Below, in pieces: positions 1-8,033 of a DNA stretch of 9,168 bases. The first letter of the stretch is position 1; every line of letters starts with the position of its first letter. The stretch is from an uncultured Odoribacter sp. (GTDB taxonomy: Bacteria; Bacteroidota; Bacteroidia; Bacteroidales; Marinifilaceae), in assembly GCA_905193145.1 (NCBI GenBank), contig CAJJNP010000139.1, positions 1-9,168 of the forward strand. The letters are read 5' to 3'. The notes under the pieces are model-generated. The model saw nothing but the letters and a program-made list of their open reading frames with translations. It searched no databases and had not been told where the DNA came from. The position numbers and the translations under genes were made by a program.

Positions 1-33
1 TAACAAATATAAGAATAATTTGAACAAATAACG

Positions 34-41
34 TAACTTTG
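34..41 (+). promoter_or_regulatory. Probable Bacteroidetes -7 box upstream of ugd
   Basis: The octamer TAACTTTG, followed by C, matches the Bacteroides -7 consensus TAnnTTTG. It would place transcription start a few bases downstream, leaving a leader of about 25 nt before the ATG at 73. No convincing -33 TTTG lies at the usual spacing of about 19-21 bp: the TTTG at 19-22 is only 11 bp away. The call therefore rests on the -7 element alone. Confidence 0.5.
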
Positions 42-72
42 CAGACAATATGAATTGCCTAAAATAGAAAAT

Positions 73-1386
73 ATGAGAATAGCTGTAGTAGGAACAGGTT
101 ATGTCGGTTTAGTATCGGGTACTTGTCTAGCAGAGACGGGAGTTACAGTTACTTGTGTAGATGTAGATGCTGTGAAAATTGCAAGGTTAAATGAGGGAGG
201 AATCCCTATTTACGAACCGGGGTTGTCTGAATTGGTGGCAAAAAACCGAGCTTCTGAACGTTTGTTTTTTACTACTTCTTTGAAAGAGGCATTGGTGGAT
301 GCTGATGCTGTCTTTATTGCTGTCGGTACACCTCCGGATGAGGATGGAAGTGCAGATTTGCGTTATGTATTAGGCGTAGCTAAAGAGATTGGCGAGTTGA
401 TAGAGGATTACGTCGTTGTGGTCACAAAATCAACAGTTCCTGTAGGAACAAACCGGCGTGTGAAGGCTGTAATCCAGTCTGAACTTGAACGTCGTGGAGT
501 TAGTATCTCTTTTGATGTGGCTTCTAATCCGGAGTTCCTAAAGGAAGGAGATGCTGTCAATGATTTTATGCATCCAGATAGAGTGGTTATCGGTGTAGAG
601 TCGGAGCGTGCAGAGAAAGTGATGGAGCGGCTTTACCATGCTTTTGTATTGAATAATACCCCTATTTTTTTCATGGATATACCTTCTGCTGAAATGACTA
701 AATATGCGGCTAATTCAATGTTGGCTACACGTATATCTTTTATGAATGACATTGCTAATTTATGCGAATTGGTAGGGGCCAATGTTGATGCGGTGAAACA
801 GGGAATAGGAAGTGATACTCGTATTGGAACAAAATTTTTGAATGCCGGATGTGGATACGGAGGTTCTTGTTTTCCTAAGGATGTCAAGGCATTGATTAAG
901 ACAGGGGATGACTATGGCTATGCGATGGGGGTTTTAAAAGCTGTGGAAGAGGTAAATAATCGGCAGAAAACATTGTTGTTTCAAAAAATATGGATGCATT
1001 ATAACGGCAACCTGGAAGGACGTCATTTTGGTCTGTGGGGACTTTCTTTCAAACCGGCTACAGATGATATGCGCGAGGCTCCTTCTTTGGTATTGATAGA
1101 CCAGTTATTGGAGGCCGGAGCAACAATTACAGCTTATGATCCGGTAGCTATGGAGGAATGTCGCCGTAGAATAGGTGATCGTATAACTTATGCATCAGCT
1201 ATGTATGATGCATTGGAAGGAGCTGATGCCATGATTGTTGTAACAGAATGGCAGGAGTTCAAAGTTCCCAAGTTTACTTATATAGAACGTGCTTTGAAAG
1301 AAAAAGTGATTTTTGACGGACGTAATATTTATAGTCCGGAACAGATGTTGGAATTTGGTTATATATATTACGGGATAGGTAGATGA
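73..1386 (+). CDS. ugd: UDP-glucose 6-dehydrogenase
   Basis: This cytoplasmic enzyme oxidises UDP-glucose to UDP-glucuronate with two NAD+, supplying glucuronate or derived sugars for capsule, exopolysaccharide or glycolipid. The 437-residue length is normal for the family. The N-terminal Rossmann domain starts with GxGxxG (residues 7-12, GTGYVG), followed by STVPVGT (120-126) and NPEFLKEGDA (152-161). The central domain has the conserved Lys210 and Asn214, and the catalytic Cys266 lies in GGSCFPKD (263-270). The C-terminal UDP-binding domain includes the SFKP segment (325-328). I chose the ATG at 73 because it gives the canonical start MRIAVVGTGYVG. An in-frame TTG at 55 would add six residues with no family support, and it sits very close to the predicted transcription start. 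The gene overlaps the next by 4 bp. The family call is very secure; the end use of UDP-glucuronate cannot be told from this window. Confidence 0.96.
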   Translation: MRIAVVGTGYVGLVSGTCLAETGVTVTCVDVDAVKIARLNEGGIPIYEPGLSELVAKNRASERLFFTTSLKEALVDADAVFIAVGTPPDEDGSADLRYVLGVAKEIGELIEDYVVVVTKSTVPVGTNRRVKAVIQSELERRGVSISFDVASNPEFLKEGDAVNDFMHPDRVVIGVESERAEKVMERLYHAFVLNNTPIFFMDIPSAEMTKYAANSMLATRISFMNDIANLCELVGANVDAVKQGIGSDTRIGTKFLNAGCGYGGSCFPKDVKALIKTGDDYGYAMGVLKAVEEVNNRQKTLLFQKIWMHYNGNLEGRHFGLWGLSFKPATDDMREAPSLVLIDQLLEAGATITAYDPVAMEECRRRIGDRITYASAMYDALEGADAMIVVTEWQEFKVPKFTYIERALKEKVIFDGRNIYSPEQMLEFGYIYYGIGR

Positions 1387-2276
1387 CAGACTCCCGTAGG
1401 ATATTATTTATCATTAATCCCATTTCCGGTTTAGGATTAGGGAAAGAAGTGCCCGAACATATTAAAAAGTTGCCGGAGTACGAACATGTTGTATATGATA
1501 TTGAGTTTACCGAGTATTCCGGGCATGCTCGCAAGTTGGTCGAGGATGCACGGCTCTCGGGTAAATATACGCATATTGTTGCGGTTGGTGGTGACGGGAC
1601 TGTTAATGAAGTCGGTGCTGCCTTGTGTGGAAGTGGTATCGCTTTTGCTGTCGTTTCTTTAGGTAGTGGGAATGGATTTGCCCGGCATTTGGGATATTCC
1701 ATTTTTATGTCTAAAGCTTTGAAGCAAGTGTTGACTGAGCAATATGTAAATATAGATGTGTTGCAGATAAATGATAGGTATTCACTGAACGTTAGTGGGG
1801 TAGGGTTTGATGCAGAAGTGGCTCATGAATTTAATCATCAGAAATTGCGGGGAGTATTTTCATATATTTATGCTGCATTGAAATTGTGGTTCCGCTATCC
1901 GGAAAGGAAATATAAGATAATCAGTGATGGTAAGGCGATGAAAGTGAGTTGCTTTATCCTTTCTTTTGCAAATACCTCCCAATATGGTAATAATGCATAC
2001 ATTGCCCCTCATGCATCTGTATGCGATGGAATGATGGATATTTGTATCTTGAAACGGCCTGCATTCTTTGAGATTATATGGTTTTTACTGTTTTTTGTGA
2101 GTGCAAAACTCTACAAAGTATCTTATTTTAAAGAAATTCAGTGTAAGGAAGCGATTATTGAAGGAGATATAAGCCGTATCCATATTGATGGAGATGCTTA
2201 TATTATGAACTCCCCGCTTCACTTGAAGGTATTACAGGGAGCTCTTAAAGTTGTTGTTCCTAAAAAAGTGCGTTGA
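1383..2276 (+). CDS. YegS/diacylglycerol kinase family lipid kinase
   Basis: This 297-residue protein belongs to the lipid kinase superfamily that includes DgkB, YegS and the sphingosine kinases, which transfer the ATP phosphate to a lipid hydroxyl. The N-terminal catalytic domain shows INPISG (11-16), the nucleotide-binding signature GGDGTVNEV (69-77), and GSGNGFARHLG (94-104). The C-terminal beta-sandwich domain has SGVGFDAEV (138-146), CDGMMD (214-219) and HIDGD (267-271). Two hydrophobic stretches, around 157-170 and 228-240, fit membrane association but not a clear signal peptide. The ATG overlaps the ugd stop codon (ATGA), so the two are very probably co-transcribed and translationally coupled. 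The substrate is unknown. Diacylglycerol is the default guess; a sphingoid base or ceramide-like lipid is possible if the host makes sphingolipids, as Bacteroides do. The superfamily is certain, the exact substrate is not. Confidence 0.88.
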   Translation: MTDSRRILFIINPISGLGLGKEVPEHIKKLPEYEHVVYDIEFTEYSGHARKLVEDARLSGKYTHIVAVGGDGTVNEVGAALCGSGIAFAVVSLGSGNGFARHLGYSIFMSKALKQVLTEQYVNIDVLQINDRYSLNVSGVGFDAEVAHEFNHQKLRGVFSYIYAALKLWFRYPERKYKIISDGKAMKVSCFILSFANTSQYGNNAYIAPHASVCDGMMDICILKRPAFFEIIWFLLFFVSAKLYKVSYFKEIQCKEAIIEGDISRIHIDGDAYIMNSPLHLKVLQGALKVVVPKKVR

Positions 2277-2277
2277 A

Positions 2278-3672
2278 TTATTTGATGATTTCTTTAGCTA
2301 CTTTAAACATATATTCCTTGGCTTCATCGTAATTATTGCCAATAATTCCGTCTAATATTGCTTCTTTGATGGCATTTTTAATATCTCCTATGGCTTTGCA
2401 AGGGGGAAGATTAAAGGTGGCTATAATCTCTTCTCCACTGATAGGTGGCTGAAAATTACGGATTGAATCTTTTTCTTCCACTTCTTTTAGCTTGCGGCGT
2501 ACAATTTTAAAGTTTTCCAAAAAGCGTTTTACTTTCTCTTCGTTTTTGGAGGTTATGTCTGCTTCTGCCAGTGTCATTAAGTCGTCAATATCATCTCCGG
2601 CATCAAATAGAAGTCGCCGTACAGCAGAATCCGTAACGATATCCTCACTCAATACGATGGGACGCATGTGCAGATTTACCAGCTTTTGTACGTATTTCAT
2701 CTTTTCATTTTGAGGCAACTTGAGCCGATTGAATATTTTTGCAACCATGCGTTCCCCTACATGGTTGTGCCCATAGAATGTCCAACCTTGTCCTTTGATA
2801 AATTTTTTGGTGACAGGTTTCCCGATATCATGTAAAAGTGCTGCCCAACGGAGCCATAAATCTTCTGTGTATAGAGACACTGTATCCAGTACTGTCAGCG
2901 TATGGTAGAAATTATCCTTATGTTTCACTCCATTGACATTTTCTACCCCCTTTAATGCTACCAGTTCCGGAAAGAAAATTTCCAATAATCCGGACTCATC
3001 AAGCAACAGAATTCCTCTTGACGGTTCCGGGGATAGCATGATTTTATTGAATTCGTCCATAATTCGCTCCATTGAGACAATCGGGAGGCGGTGACTGAAT
3101 TCTTTAATTGCGTTAAAGGTGTTTTCTTCAATTCGAAAGTTTAATTGCGATGCGAAGCGAATGGCGCGCATCATTCGTAGCGGATCGTCAGAAAACGTGA
3201 TACCCGGTTCCAGAGGAGTCTTGATAAGTCGCTCATCTAAATGTTCGATTCCTCCAAACGGGTCGATTAATTCGCCATAATTTGTTTTGTTTAAAGATAT
3301 AGCCAATGCGTTGATTGTGAAATCTCGTCTTTTCTGATCATCATCAATCGTGCCTTCTTCTACAATTGGTTTGCGCGAATTAGCTCTGTAAGATTCTTTT
3401 CGTGCTCCTACAAATTCGATTTCCATTCCTTTGTAGCGAAACATGGCAGTTCCGAAATTTTTAAATACAGACACATGTAATCCCCCTAAACGGTGTGCAG
3501 CTTCTTCTGCCAATTCTATACCGCTTCCGTGCACAACAATGTCTATGTCTTTGGATGGCCGGTGTAATAACAAATCTCGAACATAGCCGCCGATTACATA
3601 CGCTTCGATTCCTTTTTCATCGGCAATTTTTGCCAACACTTCAAATATGGGGTGTTTTAATGGTAACTGCAT
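2278..3672 (-). CDS. cca: CCA tRNA nucleotidyltransferase, class II, with HD domain
   Basis: This enzyme adds or repairs the 3'-terminal CCA of tRNAs without a nucleic-acid template. It has 464 residues. The class II nucleotidyltransferase head shows GGYVRD (28-33) and the metal-binding DID (42-44). Next come [10 protein letters not shown] (115-124), [13 protein letters not shown] (162-174) and the neck motif SMERIMDE (200-207). A C-terminal HD phosphohydrolase-type domain follows, with His257, the HDIGKP signature (281-286) and GHNHVGE (301-307), as in many bacterial homologues. The start is the ATG at 3672, which has an AGAGAAA purine run just upstream and a promoter about 40 bp away. It is a single-gene unit on the same strand as the rnf operon but separated from it by a terminator. 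It converges on the lipid kinase with a 1-bp gap. The motifs cannot fully exclude an A-adding or poly(A) polymerase relative, but the length and domains favour CCA addition. Confidence 0.9.
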   Translation of the reverse strand: MQLPLKHPIFEVLAKIADEKGIEAYVIGGYVRDLLLHRPSKDIDIVVHGSGIELAEEAAHRLGGLHVSVFKNFGTAMFRYKGMEIEFVGARKESYRANSRKPIVEEGTIDDDQKRRDFTINALAISLNKTNYGELIDPFGGIEHLDERLIKTPLEPGITFSDDPLRMMRAIRFASQLNFRIEENTFNAIKEFSHRLPIVSMERIMDEFNKIMLSPEPSRGILLLDESGLLEIFFPELVALKGVENVNGVKHKDNFYHTLTVLDTVSLYTEDLWLRWAALLHDIGKPVTKKFIKGQGWTFYGHNHVGERMVAKIFNRLKLPQNEKMKYVQKLVNLHMRPIVLSEDIVTDSAVRRLLFDAGDDIDDLMTLAEADITSKNEEKVKRFLENFKIVRRKLKEVEEKDSIRNFQPPISGEEIIATFNLPPCKAIGDIKNAIKEAILDGIIGNNYDEAKEYMFKVAKEIIK

Positions 3673-3710
3673 TTTCTCTATTTCAATGAATGGTTTTAGT
3701 ATTGAACTTG

Positions 3711-3742
3711 CAAAAATATGAAATTAATTGGTGAATGAGAAA
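3711..3742 (-). promoter_or_regulatory. Probable Bacteroidetes-type promoter of cca
   Basis: On the minus strand, TATTTTTG followed by C (3718-3711) matches the -7 consensus TAnnTTTG. Twenty bases upstream lies TTTC (3742-3739), one mismatch from the -33 TTTG. Transcription would start near 3705, giving a leader of about 30 nt before the cca ATG. The element lies between the rnf terminator and cca, so cca probably has its own transcript. Confidence 0.6.
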
Positions 3743-3768
3743 TACAATGATGTGTTCCGGGGAATAAT

Positions 3769-3812
3769 AAAAAAAACGCCTACTTGATTTTTGTGAATCC
3801 CTGTAGGCGTTT
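3769..3812 (-). terminator. Intrinsic terminator of the rnf operon
   Basis: A perfect 10-bp stem, AAACGCCTAC (3774-3783) with GTAGGCGTTT (3803-3812), encloses a 19-nt loop. The loop can fold further through a GATT/AATC helix (3786-3789 with 3796-3799). Read on the minus strand, the GC-rich stem runs directly into eight T residues (3776-3769), partly shared with the stem base, which is the classic intrinsic terminator form. It begins 20 bp after the rnfA stop codon. On the plus strand only three T residues follow the stem, so it appears to work mainly in the rnf direction. Confidence 0.92.
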
Positions 3813-3832
3813 GGTATGTTAGAAATGTTTAT

Positions 3833-4405
3833 TTACACAATTCCGGAGAATCCCATAAAAGCCATGGCCAACAAACCGGCTGTAATAAGAGCGATAGGGG
3901 AGCCTTTCATCCCTTTGGGAATGTCGACTAATTCCAGATGTTCGCGAATTCCGGCAAAGATTGTCAGTGCCAAGCCGAATCCGATAGCTGTAGATGCTGC
4001 AAATACCAACGACTCCAACAGATTGAAATCTTTTTGAATGACCATGATAGCTACACCGAGCACAGCACAGTTGGTGGTGATCAAAGGTAAAAACACCCCT
4101 AAAGCTTGGTATAGGGCCGGGCTGACTTTTTTCAAAATGATTTCAACCATTTGTACCAAGGCTGCTATCACGAGAATAAAAGTAATAGTTTGCATAAAGC
4201 CTATTCCAAAAGGATCGAGGATGCTTTTCTGTATGATAAACGTTACCAGAGTTGCTAGAATCATGACAAAAGTCAAAGCACCGGTCATGCCGATTGCCGT
4301 AGAAACTTTTTTTGAAACTCCCAAGAAAGGACATATTCCTAAAAATTGTGCCAACACCACGTTGTTGACAAATACGGCTGCTATAAATATCAGTATATAT
4401 TCCAT
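3833..4405 (-). CDS. rnfA: Electron transport complex subunit RnfA
   Basis: This integral membrane subunit of the Rnf ferredoxin:NAD+ oxidoreductase belongs to the RnfA/NqrE family. Its 190 residues match the usual length of about 190. The sequence is almost wholly hydrophobic and fits six membrane helices. Conserved cysteines stand at 25 (GICPFLG) and 113 (TTNCAVLG). In Rnf and Nqr structures, the equivalent cysteines of the two paralogous subunits together hold an iron-sulfur cluster in the middle of the membrane. The other conserved blocks are [12 protein letters not shown] (12-23) and the C-terminal FAGIREHLE (150-158). The start follows a purine-rich AAAGAAAGAGAAAG run, 19 bp after the rnfE stop. 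It is the last gene of the operon and is followed by the terminator. The alternative family member NqrE is excluded by the complete rnf gene set around it. Confidence 0.95.
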   Translation of the reverse strand: MEYILIFIAAVFVNNVVLAQFLGICPFLGVSKKVSTAIGMTGALTFVMILATLVTFIIQKSILDPFGIGFMQTITFILVIAALVQMVEIILKKVSPALYQALGVFLPLITTNCAVLGVAIMVIQKDFNLLESLVFAASTAIGFGLALTIFAGIREHLELVDIPKGMKGSPIALITAGLLAMAFMGFSGIV

Positions 4406-4424
4406 CTTTCTCTTTCTTTAAAAA

Positions 4425-5012
4425 TTAATTTGTTTTTCTCAGACGGTTGACCACTGCAATCAAAAAGCCTAATGCCAAGAAACCTCCCGGTGCCAAGACA
4501 AATGCCAACATTCCATATTGGTCGCTCATGATGGTGATGTCAAAGATTTTTCCGCTGCCCAATAATTCACGAATGGCACCCAATAAGGTTAGACTCATTG
4601 TAAATCCTAATCCCATTCCCAGACCATCAAAAATGGAGGCTATAGCGCCATTTTTAGAAGCAAAAGCTTCTGCGCGTCCTAGTACAATACAATTCACTAC
4701 AATCAATGGAATAAATAAGCCAAGTGATTCATAAAGAGATTGGACGTATGCCTGCATCGAAAAGTCGACTATTGTAACGAAAGCTGCAATGATGACAATA
4801 AATGCCGGTATTCGTACTTTGTCCGGAATCAGATTGGCAACTAAAGATATCACAAGATTGGACATCACCAGCACAAAGGTGGTGGCCAGTCCCATACCCA
4901 TGCCATTGAAAGCTGAAGTTGTCACTCCCAGTGTGGGACACATTCCGAGTAGAAGTCCGAATGTCGGATTCTCTCGAAAAAGACCATTGGTAAGTATTTT
5001 AATATTACTCAT
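4425..5012 (-). CDS. rnfE: Electron transport complex subunit RnfE
   Basis: This is a membrane subunit of the Rnf complex, paralogous to RnfA and to NqrD, 195 residues long. It opens with a short amphipathic stretch and [16 protein letters not shown] (15-30). Cys25 stands at the same position as Cys25 of RnfA, and Cys108 lies in [14 protein letters not shown] (105-118). These are the family's predicted ligands of the shared membrane iron-sulfur cluster. Further family blocks are [10 protein letters not shown] (129-138) and [11 protein letters not shown] (143-153). The sequence fits six membrane helices of opposite orientation to RnfA, as known for this pair. It sits 11 bp after rnfG. The upstream region has no real Shine-Dalgarno sequence, which is ordinary for Bacteroidetes. 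Confidence 0.95.
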   Translation of the reverse strand: MSNIKILTNGLFRENPTFGLLLGMCPTLGVTTSAFNGMGMGLATTFVLVMSNLVISLVANLIPDKVRIPAFIVIIAAFVTIVDFSMQAYVQSLYESLGLFIPLIVVNCIVLGRAEAFASKNGAIASIFDGLGMGLGFTMSLTLLGAIRELLGSGKIFDITIMSDQYGMLAFVLAPGGFLALGFLIAVVNRLRKTN

Positions 5013-5023
5013 GTTGCAATGTT

Positions 5024-5641
5024 TTACTGTTGATTGTTTTGTTGCGTTGCTCCCGAAGATGCATCAGCACCGTTAAGAGCTGATGCAGCACGATTGATGG
5101 CATCAAGGAATGCCCGCGAAGAAATGGTCGCTGCTGTAATGGCATCTACATCTCCTCCGTCTTTGCTGACTTTCAAGCCTGTTGTGCCTGGAGTCTTTCC
5201 TTTGACATTTCCCGGATTGCCTTCGCGGAACCAAAAGTTCATTTTGCTTCCCAGACCCGGAGTTTCTTTGTTAATCAAAGCCGAGTAATCATTGATACTG
5301 CCATCGGGATTGAATCCGACCATGATTTCTATGTAGCCGTTAAATCCATTATTAGAAAATGTTTTAACTGCAGTACCGATAGATTTTCCATTATGTTTTG
5401 CCGGATAAAATTCTAAAATTCCCCCATCAATTTCTTTGGTCCATTTTTCGGCTGCGGGGTCATTGTCAAATTCGCCGGGCAACACATTGCTGATAGCCGC
5501 CTGTTGTTTATCTTGGGCTGCTTTTTCTATTGGGCCTTTGGTCAATGTGTATACATATCCTACACCTGCCGAGGCAATCAGGCTGATGCTGAAAAGCACC
5601 ACCACCATATTGATAAAATTCGATTCTAATTTCTTTGCCAT
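5024..5641 (-). CDS. rnfG: Electron transport complex subunit RnfG, FMN-binding
   Basis: This subunit carries covalent FMN on the outer face of the inner membrane and relays electrons within the Rnf complex. The 205 residues comprise one N-terminal membrane anchor (about 11-32) and an FMN-binding domain (about 85-185). The flavinylation site is DAITAAT (166-172), followed by ISSRAF. FMN should be linked by a phosphoester to Thr172. The site has alanine where the ApbE consensus Dxx(S/T)GAT usually has glycine. The upstream block ETPGLGSK (126-133) is typical of the family. A hydrophilic Q/N-rich tail (190-205) contains a second match, DASSGAT (193-199), discussed in the findings. The gene lies 31 bp downstream of rnfD. 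A 14-bp palindrome overlaps its start codon. Confidence 0.94.
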   Translation of the reverse strand: MAKKLESNFINMVVVLFSISLIASAGVGYVYTLTKGPIEKAAQDKQQAAISNVLPGEFDNDPAAEKWTKEIDGGILEFYPAKHNGKSIGTAVKTFSNNGFNGYIEIMVGFNPDGSINDYSALINKETPGLGSKMNFWFREGNPGNVKGKTPGTTGLKVSKDGGDVDAITAATISSRAFLDAINRAASALNGADASSGATQQNNQQ

Positions 5642-5654
5642 AATCTTAAGATTA
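5641..5654. repeat. 14-bp perfect palindrome at the rnfG start
   Basis: TAATCTTAAGATTA is a perfect inverted repeat lying just upstream of rnfG, and its last base on the minus strand is the A of the rnfG ATG. In mRNA it could form a 5-bp, AU-rich stem with a TTAA loop, covering the ribosome-binding region. It is weak and may be chance in AT-rich spacer DNA. I see no second copy in the other intergenic gaps. Confidence 0.4.
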
Positions 5655-5672
5655 AGAAATGAATGTGATTAC

Positions 5673-6659
5673 CTATGCAAATCTGGTTGGTTTGCAATAT
5701 CTGTTAATCAATGGTGTGAAGGCATTCATGATTAAAATAGCGAACGACATACCCTCCGGATAGGCTCCGAATACACGAATAATGATAGTCAGGACTCCAA
5801 TTCCTACACCATAAATAATCATGCCTTTGGAACTCATCGGGGAAGTTACATAGTCTGTTGCCATAAAGATAGCTCCCAACATCATACCTCCCGTCAGCAA
5901 GTGGAATAATGGATTTACAAATTGTACCGGATCGCACAGATGCAAAATCCCTCCGAATATGACAACCGTTGCAAAAATGGTTACGGGAATATGCCAAGTA
6001 ATAATCCGACGAAAAAGCATAAAGGCAAAGCCGACTAGCAGGGCAAGTGCAGCTACCTCTCCTAAACTGCCGCCCATGTTGCCGAGCAGCATGTCTTTAT
6101 AGGTCACGAATCCTTCTGTATTCAATACCTCATTGACCGGTGTACCTGTTTTGACAGCTTCCTTTAGCAAGGCAAGGGGAGTTGCTCCCGTCTGTGCATC
6201 AATATAGGATGTATTGAAACCTTGAGTCATCGGCCAGGTAGTCATTTGTACCGGGAATGATATCAGCAGGAATACGCGTCCTACTAGGGCCGGGTTAAAA
6301 ATGTTGCAGCCCAAGCCGCCAAAACTCATTTTACCAATGCCGATGGCGACCAATGCTCCGATGAGAATAATCCATATCGGAAGATTAGCAGGGACATTAA
6401 AGGCCAATAATACTCCGGTTATAATTGCTGAACCGTCCCAGATGGTCGGTTGGCGTTTAAGGATGAATTTCTGAATTAGATATTCAAAAATGAGACATGC
6501 CAGCACCGAGGTTAATGTCACGATAATGGCTCCCATCCCGAAAAACACGACCGAACAGATAAATGCCGGAATCAGTGCTATGAGTACTCCATACATGTTT
6601 TTTTCAATGGAATCGCCACTGTGAACATGGGGAGAAGGAGATATCAATAATTTATTCAT
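5673..6659 (-). CDS. rnfD: Electron transport complex subunit RnfD, FMN-binding
   Basis: This is a large membrane subunit of the Rnf complex, homologous to NqrB, with covalent FMN and a likely part in ion translocation. At 328 residues it has family-typical length. The N-terminus ISPSPHVHSGDS (6-17) leads into membrane helices. Conserved blocks are WDGSAIITGVLLA (74-86), the loop GGLGCNIFNPALVGR (114-128), and ATDYVTSPM (267-275). The C-terminal YPEGMSFAILIMNAFTPLI (300-318) is also conserved. The flavinylation motif is DAQTGATPLA (154-163), with FMN expected on Thr160; it fits the ApbE consensus Dxx(S/T)GAT exactly. About nine or ten membrane helices are plausible by eye. It ends with TAG and is 24 bp downstream of rnfC. 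No ApbE flavin transferase gene is present in this window, so one must be encoded elsewhere. Confidence 0.96.
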   Translation of the reverse strand: MNKLLISPSPHVHSGDSIEKNMYGVLIALIPAFICSVVFFGMGAIIVTLTSVLACLIFEYLIQKFILKRQPTIWDGSAIITGVLLAFNVPANLPIWIILIGALVAIGIGKMSFGGLGCNIFNPALVGRVFLLISFPVQMTTWPMTQGFNTSYIDAQTGATPLALLKEAVKTGTPVNEVLNTEGFVTYKDMLLGNMGGSLGEVAALALLVGFAFMLFRRIITWHIPVTIFATVVIFGGILHLCDPVQFVNPLFHLLTGGMMLGAIFMATDYVTSPMSSKGMIIYGVGIGVLTIIIRVFGAYPEGMSFAILIMNAFTPLINRYCKPTRFA

Positions 6660-6683
6660 ACGCTTAAATCTCTGTTTTCAAAT

Positions 6684-8015
6684 TTATTTCTTTCTGTTTC
6701 TAATCATGGCGCCTGTGCGTCCTTTTCCTAATCTGATATAGTCAAGTAGAGGACGGGAGGATGGGCAGGTAAAACTGCATGAACCGCATTCGATACAATC
6801 CATCACTTTTTCTGCTTCCAGCCGTTCCAATAGATTGTTCATCGCTAATTTAGCCAGTAGATAAGGCTCCAGCCCCATGGGACACGCTGATACGCATTTG
6901 CTGCAGCGGATACAATTCCGTATGGGTTTGCGTTGGGCTTCTTTGTCATTGATAAGAAGAATACCGCTTGTACCTTTCATGATAGGTGAGTCAACGTTTA
7001 CCATCGTACGTCCCATCATTGGACCACCGCCAATGACTTTGGCCGTATCTTCCGGTATTCCGCCGGCTGCTTCTATTAATTTCGAAACAGGAGTACCGAT
7101 GCGGCATAAATAATTGCCCGGATGTGCAACCGATTTTCCGGTGACGGTTACAACCCTTTCTATCAATGGTTTGTGCTTTACAACTGCTTCATATACCGCT
7201 AAAGCAGTTCCGATATTCTGAACAACAGCTCCCACTGCAATAGGAAGTGCGCCCGATGGTACGGCACGACCTGTTGTCGCTTGAATCAACTGCTTCTCAC
7301 CTCCTTGTGGATACTTCACCTTTAGCGGACAAATTTCCACTCCGGAGACTTTGCTTGCCAGTTGTCTTAAATGCTCGATCGCGTCTTTCTTGTTGTTTTC
7401 AATACCGATAATGGCTTTTGATACACCAATTGCTTTCATTAAAAGCTGTACACCGACGATTACCTGTTCGCCTTTTTCAAGCATGACGCGATGGTCTGAT
7501 GTCAAATAAGGCTCACATTCTACTCCGTTGATGATTAAAAATTCAGCTTTGCTTCCCGGTGGAGGTGTCAGTTTCACTTGTGTGGGGAAGGTCGCTCCAC
7601 CCATACCGACAATACCGGCAGCAGCAATTGCTTTGACTATATCTTCTTTGGACAGATCTGAATTTAATTCTATTTTGTCACTACGGTCGATTTCCGATAC
7701 CCATTCATCCCCTTCTACTTTGATGGTAATGGCAGGTTTGGAAAAACCGGCTGCATCAATGATATTGTCAATGGCAACAACGGTGCCTGACACAGAACTA
7801 TGGATATTGGCAGATACAAAACCGGTTGTACTGGCAATCAACTGACCGGCTTTGACAGTATCTCCTTTTTTAACTACGGGGGTTGCCGGGGCTCCGATGT
7901 GTTGGCTGAGCGGGATGATTACCTGTTCTGGAACAGGCAATATTCTGATAGGTTCGCTTGCCGATAATTTATTTTCAGGTGGGTGAACACCACCGATTCT
8001 GAATGTCTTTAACAC
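6684..8015 (-). CDS. rnfC: Electron transport complex subunit RnfC
   Basis: This peripheral cytoplasmic subunit is the NADH/NAD+ site of the Rnf complex. The 443 residues begin with the family N-terminus LKTFRIGGVHPPENK. A barrel-sandwich segment (about 45-100) follows, then the FMN/NADH-binding fold of the NuoF/Nqo1 type. The latter shows GIVGMGGATFPT (134-145), NGVECEPY (163-170) and YPQGGEKQL (235-243). Two [4Fe-4S] motifs close the protein: Cys368, 371, 374, 378 and Cys407, 410, 413, 417. It lacks the long alanine/lysine-rich C-terminal extension seen in many proteobacterial RnfC/RsxC proteins. The start codon is GTG at 8015, since no in-frame ATG gives the conserved N-terminus. The leader contains no clear Shine-Dalgarno sequence. 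It lies 18 bp after rnfB. Confidence 0.96.
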   Translation of the reverse strand: MLKTFRIGGVHPPENKLSASEPIRILPVPEQVIIPLSQHIGAPATPVVKKGDTVKAGQLIASTTGFVSANIHSSVSGTVVAIDNIIDAAGFSKPAITIKVEGDEWVSEIDRSDKIELNSDLSKEDIVKAIAAAGIVGMGGATFPTQVKLTPPPGSKAEFLIINGVECEPYLTSDHRVMLEKGEQVIVGVQLLMKAIGVSKAIIGIENNKKDAIEHLRQLASKVSGVEICPLKVKYPQGGEKQLIQATTGRAVPSGALPIAVGAVVQNIGTALAVYEAVVKHKPLIERVVTVTGKSVAHPGNYLCRIGTPVSKLIEAAGGIPEDTAKVIGGGPMMGRTMVNVDSPIMKGTSGILLINDKEAQRKPIRNCIRCSKCVSACPMGLEPYLLAKLAMNNLLERLEAEKVMDCIECGSCSFTCPSSRPLLDYIRLGKGRTGAMIRNRKK

Positions 8016-8033
8016 AGCGTATAGTATTTAAAA

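Noticed and set aside
19..22. TTTG as a -33 element for the ugd promoter
   Set aside because: It is only 11 bp from the -7 box, while Bacteroides promoters need about 19-21 bp.
55..72. TTG start giving ugd six extra residues
   Set aside because: The ATG at 73 gives the canonical family N-terminus, and the TTG lies within about 10 nt of the predicted transcription start.
3755..3764. Short inverted repeat TTCC-GG-GGAA between terminator and cca promoter
   Set aside because: Four-base arms are expected by chance, and there is no link to a known operator.
3769..3812. The rnf terminator acting in both directions
   Set aside because: The plus-strand side of the stem is followed by only three T residues and then GGTATG, and no plus-strand gene ends there.
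4038..4421. A 127-codon open frame on the plus strand opposite rnfA
   Set aside because: Genes for hydrophobic proteins often leave open antisense frames. The product resembles no known family and lies wholly within rnfA.
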